Source: Thalassovita sp. (GTDB lineage Bacteria; Bacteroidota; Bacteroidia; Cytophagales; Flammeovirgaceae). From it: 35,561 bases of DNA. Of this stretch, positions 33,168-35,561 are shown piece by piece. The notes under the pieces were generated by a model that did not search any database, was not told the origin of the DNA, and saw only the letters and a program-made list of their open reading frames with translations. The stretch lies in assembly GCA_002729595.1 (NCBI GenBank), contig PBYL01000238.1:1-35561 (forward strand), read 5' to 3'. The translations under genes and the position numbers were made by a program. Positions within the stretch are counted from its first letter, which is position 1; every line of letters starts with the position of its first letter.

Positions 33168-35561
33168 TTATTCACTTTTATATAGTTTTTTTACGATTTG
33201 CTGATTTTTGTTTTTCAGTATAATAATATAAAAGCCATTTTTTAAATTACTCAATTCTAGGTCGTGATTTTGATCATAACTGCTTTTTTGAAAACTACTT
33301 TCTTTTAGATTTCTTCCATTTATATCAATAATAGAATATTGAATTTGACCTATAAATGCACCGGATAATGAAATAGCACATACATCTTTAGCCGGGTTAG
33401 GATATAAGGTGACATTTTGTTGAGTAAATGGATTTTCGGTTGCAGTTACTAGAAACATTGAAGAAAGAGTCGTACAATTGCCATTTTTAATCTGTACCTG
33501 ATAATTATCTTTCTTAATTGGTACATACTTACTCGAAGTAGCTCCTGAAATTGCAACACCACCTTTATACCATTGATAACTCGATCCACTTGTAGCGTAT
33601 AATGTATCTCCTTCTTGATATATAGAAGCCCCATTTACCTTTATACTTATTATGGTATCGTTAGAAGCATTTTGCAAGTCTTTTGCTTCTAATTTCAGTC
33701 TCACTATATCAGCATCTGGCGTGTTTGATTTGAAAATGAGGTATTTATCAGAGGAGATTTCATAACTGATATCATTCTCACTTAGAAATCCGTCTTCGGA
33801 TTCTGAGAATGATAGAGTGAATTGAATATCATCAAAAAAGCCATCTCCATCTTTTACTATACTTTGTAGATTAATTTCTAATTCAGTCTCTGGGCAAGTT
33901 GTATAGGTTTGTTTTACAGTAAATTTCGGCGCATCGTTTTCAGGCAATATTATTATATTAAATGTATCACTTGTGGTGAGCTCTCCATCACTTGCTGTAA
34001 CTATGGTTTTAACTTCTCCATCAAAGTCAGGGGTTAAGCTAATCCAAACAGAATCTTCTATTATTTCAATAGAAACAGCCGTATCAGCAGGAGTAAAGCT
34101 AAAATACATTTGCTGGCTGTCGGGCTCCGCGAAATAAGAACTTAATTCTGAAGTAAGTAGGTAAGGTTCACTATCTTCATAAAGCGTAACATCCGAAAAC
34201 TCTTTGAGTAAAATAGGCGCATCAGGTAATGGAAGTACCTCTACCATAAAACTGAACTCGCTTGTAGCCAAACTATCATCTGTAGCGAAAATGGTGATAG
34301 TGCCAGTTCCATGGAAGTGAGGTGCTAATTCTATCTGTAATGTGTCTTTGTAAAAAACTGGAATCAGCCCAGATGTATCAGATGCAAAAGTAAAATCAAG
34401 CTTATTATCTTCAACATCTTTAATTATGTTGCTGAGCTTTGTTGAAATAATTCTAGGCCCAGAGTCTTCATCCCATACTTGATCTTTAAACTCTGTTTTA
34501 GCTACAGGATAATCATTAACAGATAATACTGTAACTATTATTGTATCAAAAGCGGAAATTCCACCACCTTCAGCTTCTACGACCAATTGTATTTCACCAA
34601 AATAATCATTCGTACCTTCTATGCTTAACTCAACTCCATTAATAGTTGCGATTATGTCTTCCTCATCGGTATAGGCATAAAAAGTAAGCTCATCTCCATC
34701 TCCATCAGCAAATACAGTATTAAGGTCATCTCTAATAACGATAGAAGGGTTATCTTCTAAAATACTGAAATCTGGTATTGTGTCTGTGATTCTCGGAGTA
34801 GGAAAATCTATGGTTTTACATGTAATCGTGGTATCACAAAAACTATAAACTGTTTGGCATATCTGATAAGTACCACCTTGAGTATATGTGTATTCCGGTT
34901 CGGCAGCATAAAGGCTATCACCATTATCCATATCCCAAATGTAATCTACAGCATATTTACTTTGATCTGTAAAAGTGATGGTATTGTCAGTTTTATCGTA
35001 ATCGAAGCCTCCTAAAACACCTTCTGGCGAGCAATAATCATATTCTCCAATATTTGTCAAACTCCACTCATCGTCTTCGCTTTGAACTCTTGCAAGCACT
35101 GCATGTCTACCAAGATCGGCTGGATCATTGCTCATGAGTATTGTTTCTGAAACCTCTATCAGATAATCTGGAGTTATCGAAAGCGACTGGGCATTATCAA
35201 AACCAGGATCGGGTCCATCTATAAAGTATTCAACTTTCTTTATCTTTTTTGCTTCTAGAATATTCGGTGTATAATCTTCAATAAAAAATCTCGAATATCT
35301 ATTAAGACTCCAATTGCCATCTGTGTCTTTGGTTCTCATTACAAGTGAATGTTCACCTGCATCTAGTCCAATAGTTTGTAAAGTTTCTGCTAATGTAAAA
35401 CTAGTATTAGCATTAGGGAGCTGTATTTTAGTGCCATTGCCAACACCCGGATCATCATCTACAAAATATTCAATTTCTTCTAGATTGTTGGCTGTTGGAG
35501 TATCATAATCATCTTCTATAAAGAATCTAGAGTAATTACTTAGACTCCAGTTGCCATTTTC
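33168..35561 (-). CDS. Large secreted multidomain protein with type IX sorting domain, 5' end beyond the window
   Basis: The frame is open to the last base, so the N-terminus is missing; the ATG at 35339 is internal. 797 residues are visible. In order: repeats of about 80 residues built around GNWSLxxYSRFF and EYFxDxDPG (35561 to about 35040); a PKD domain with YIWDMDNGDSLYAAEPEYTY (about 35010-34800); three or four cadherin-like/Ig-like units joined by VNDYPVA, LPDAPIL and ENDAPKF (about 34780-33900); an Ig-like unit with YQWYKGGVAISGA (about 33640-33440); and the C-terminal sorting domain, VTLYPNPAKDVC to GFYIIILKNKNQQIVKKLY (33420-33171). Such tails direct export by the type IX system and are cleaved at the surface. 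It is probably an adhesin or cell-surface scaffold, in line with the gldN gene. Confidence 0.88.
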   Translation of the reverse strand, partial: ENGNWSLSNYSRFFIEDDYDTPTANNLEEIEYFVDDDPGVGNGTKIQLPNANTSFTLAETLQTIGLDAGEHSLVMRTKDTDGNWSLNRYSRFFIEDYTPNILEAKKIKKVEYFIDGPDPGFDNAQSLSITPDYLIEVSETILMSNDPADLGRHAVLARVQSEDDEWSLTNIGEYDYCSPEGVLGGFDYDKTDNTITFTDQSKYAVDYIWDMDNGDSLYAAEPEYTYTQGGTYQICQTVYSFCDTTITCKTIDFPTPRITDTIPDFSILEDNPSIVIRDDLNTVFADGDGDELTFYAYTDEEDIIATINGVELSIEGTNDYFGEIQLVVEAEGGGISAFDTIIVTVLSVNDYPVAKTEFKDQVWDEDSGPRIISTKLSNIIKDVEDNKLDFTFASDTSGLIPVFYKDTLQIELAPHFHGTGTITIFATDDSLATSEFSFMVEVLPLPDAPILLKEFSDVTLYEDSEPYLLTSELSSYFAEPDSQQMYFSFTPADTAVSIEIIEDSVWISLTPDFDGEVKTIVTASDGELTTSDTFNIIILPENDAPKFTVKQTYTTCPETELEINLQSIVKDGDGFFDDIQFTLSFSESEDGFLSENDISYEISSDKYLIFKSNTPDADIVRLKLEAKDLQNASNDTIISIKVNGASIYQEGDTLYATSGSSYQWYKGGVAISGATSSKYVPIKKDNYQVQIKNGNCTTLSSMFLVTATENPFTQQNVTLYPNPAKDVCAISLSGAFIGQIQYSIIDINGRNLKESSFQKSSYDQNHDLELSNLKNGFYIIILKNKNQQIVKKLYKSE

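Overview
The window (about one-third G+C by eye) reads as chromosomal DNA of a free-living, probably marine, gliding Bacteroidota, most likely Cytophagales. The basis is the gene content: a GldN-type gliding/type IX secretion protein, a large secreted protein with a type IX C-terminal sorting domain and Bacteroidota-style adhesin repeats, a WD40-caspase protein, several lipoproteins, promoter-like TAnnTTTG boxes and no purine-rich Shine-Dalgarno sequences at most starts. The genus is not assignable from the sequence alone. No rRNA, tRNA, CRISPR array, insertion sequence or phage module was seen.

Layout. 1-585: 3' part of a polyprenol-phosphate mannosyltransferase. 860-2455: SulP anion transporter. 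2512-3064 (-): a peroxiredoxin-like gene broken by three frameshifts. 3489-4325: stand-alone gldN, facing an acyl-CoA carboxyltransferase (4378-6012, -) across a shared terminator. 6115-7669: a STAS-like small protein overlapping the 3' end of a glycerate kinase. 7830-11573: Uup-type ABC-F ATPase, 3-hydroxybutyryl-CoA dehydrogenase, fluoride channel and a second STAS-like protein. 11574-11830: a gene-free stretch with three hairpins ending in a terminator, either a small RNA or an attenuator. 11831-14434: YtcJ-like amidohydrolase lipoprotein and a TrmH/SpoU methyltransferase.

14441-17414 (-): a compact operon of an L-rhamnose-isomerase-like enzyme, an NCS1-type permease and a 59-residue membrane protein. 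17560-18961 (-): an inner-membrane coiled-coil/helix-hairpin-helix protein preceded by an OmpA-domain protein. 19097-21862 (-): TPR lipoprotein, Gfo/Idh/MocA oxidoreductase and TrmN6-like tRNA methyltransferase in close order. 21963-22502 (-): a RidA-domain lipoprotein. 22695-24338: pgi. 24368-26226 (-): SDR-like protein plus MFS transporter. 26463-26870 (-): a small secreted protein. 27106-28371: SpoIIE-type phosphatase. 28493-29617: rpsF-rpsR-rplI with a clear promoter and terminator. 29687-32926 (-): secreted double-propeller WD40-caspase. 33168-35561 (-): type IX cargo protein running off the window.

Most of the window is ordinary housekeeping and metabolism. The parts that repay attention are the decayed peroxiredoxin gene, the isomerase/permease/mini-membrane-protein operon, the hairpin-rich element at 11635-11754, the SDR lacking its catalytic tyrosine, the OmpA/HhH pair and the WD40-caspase protein.
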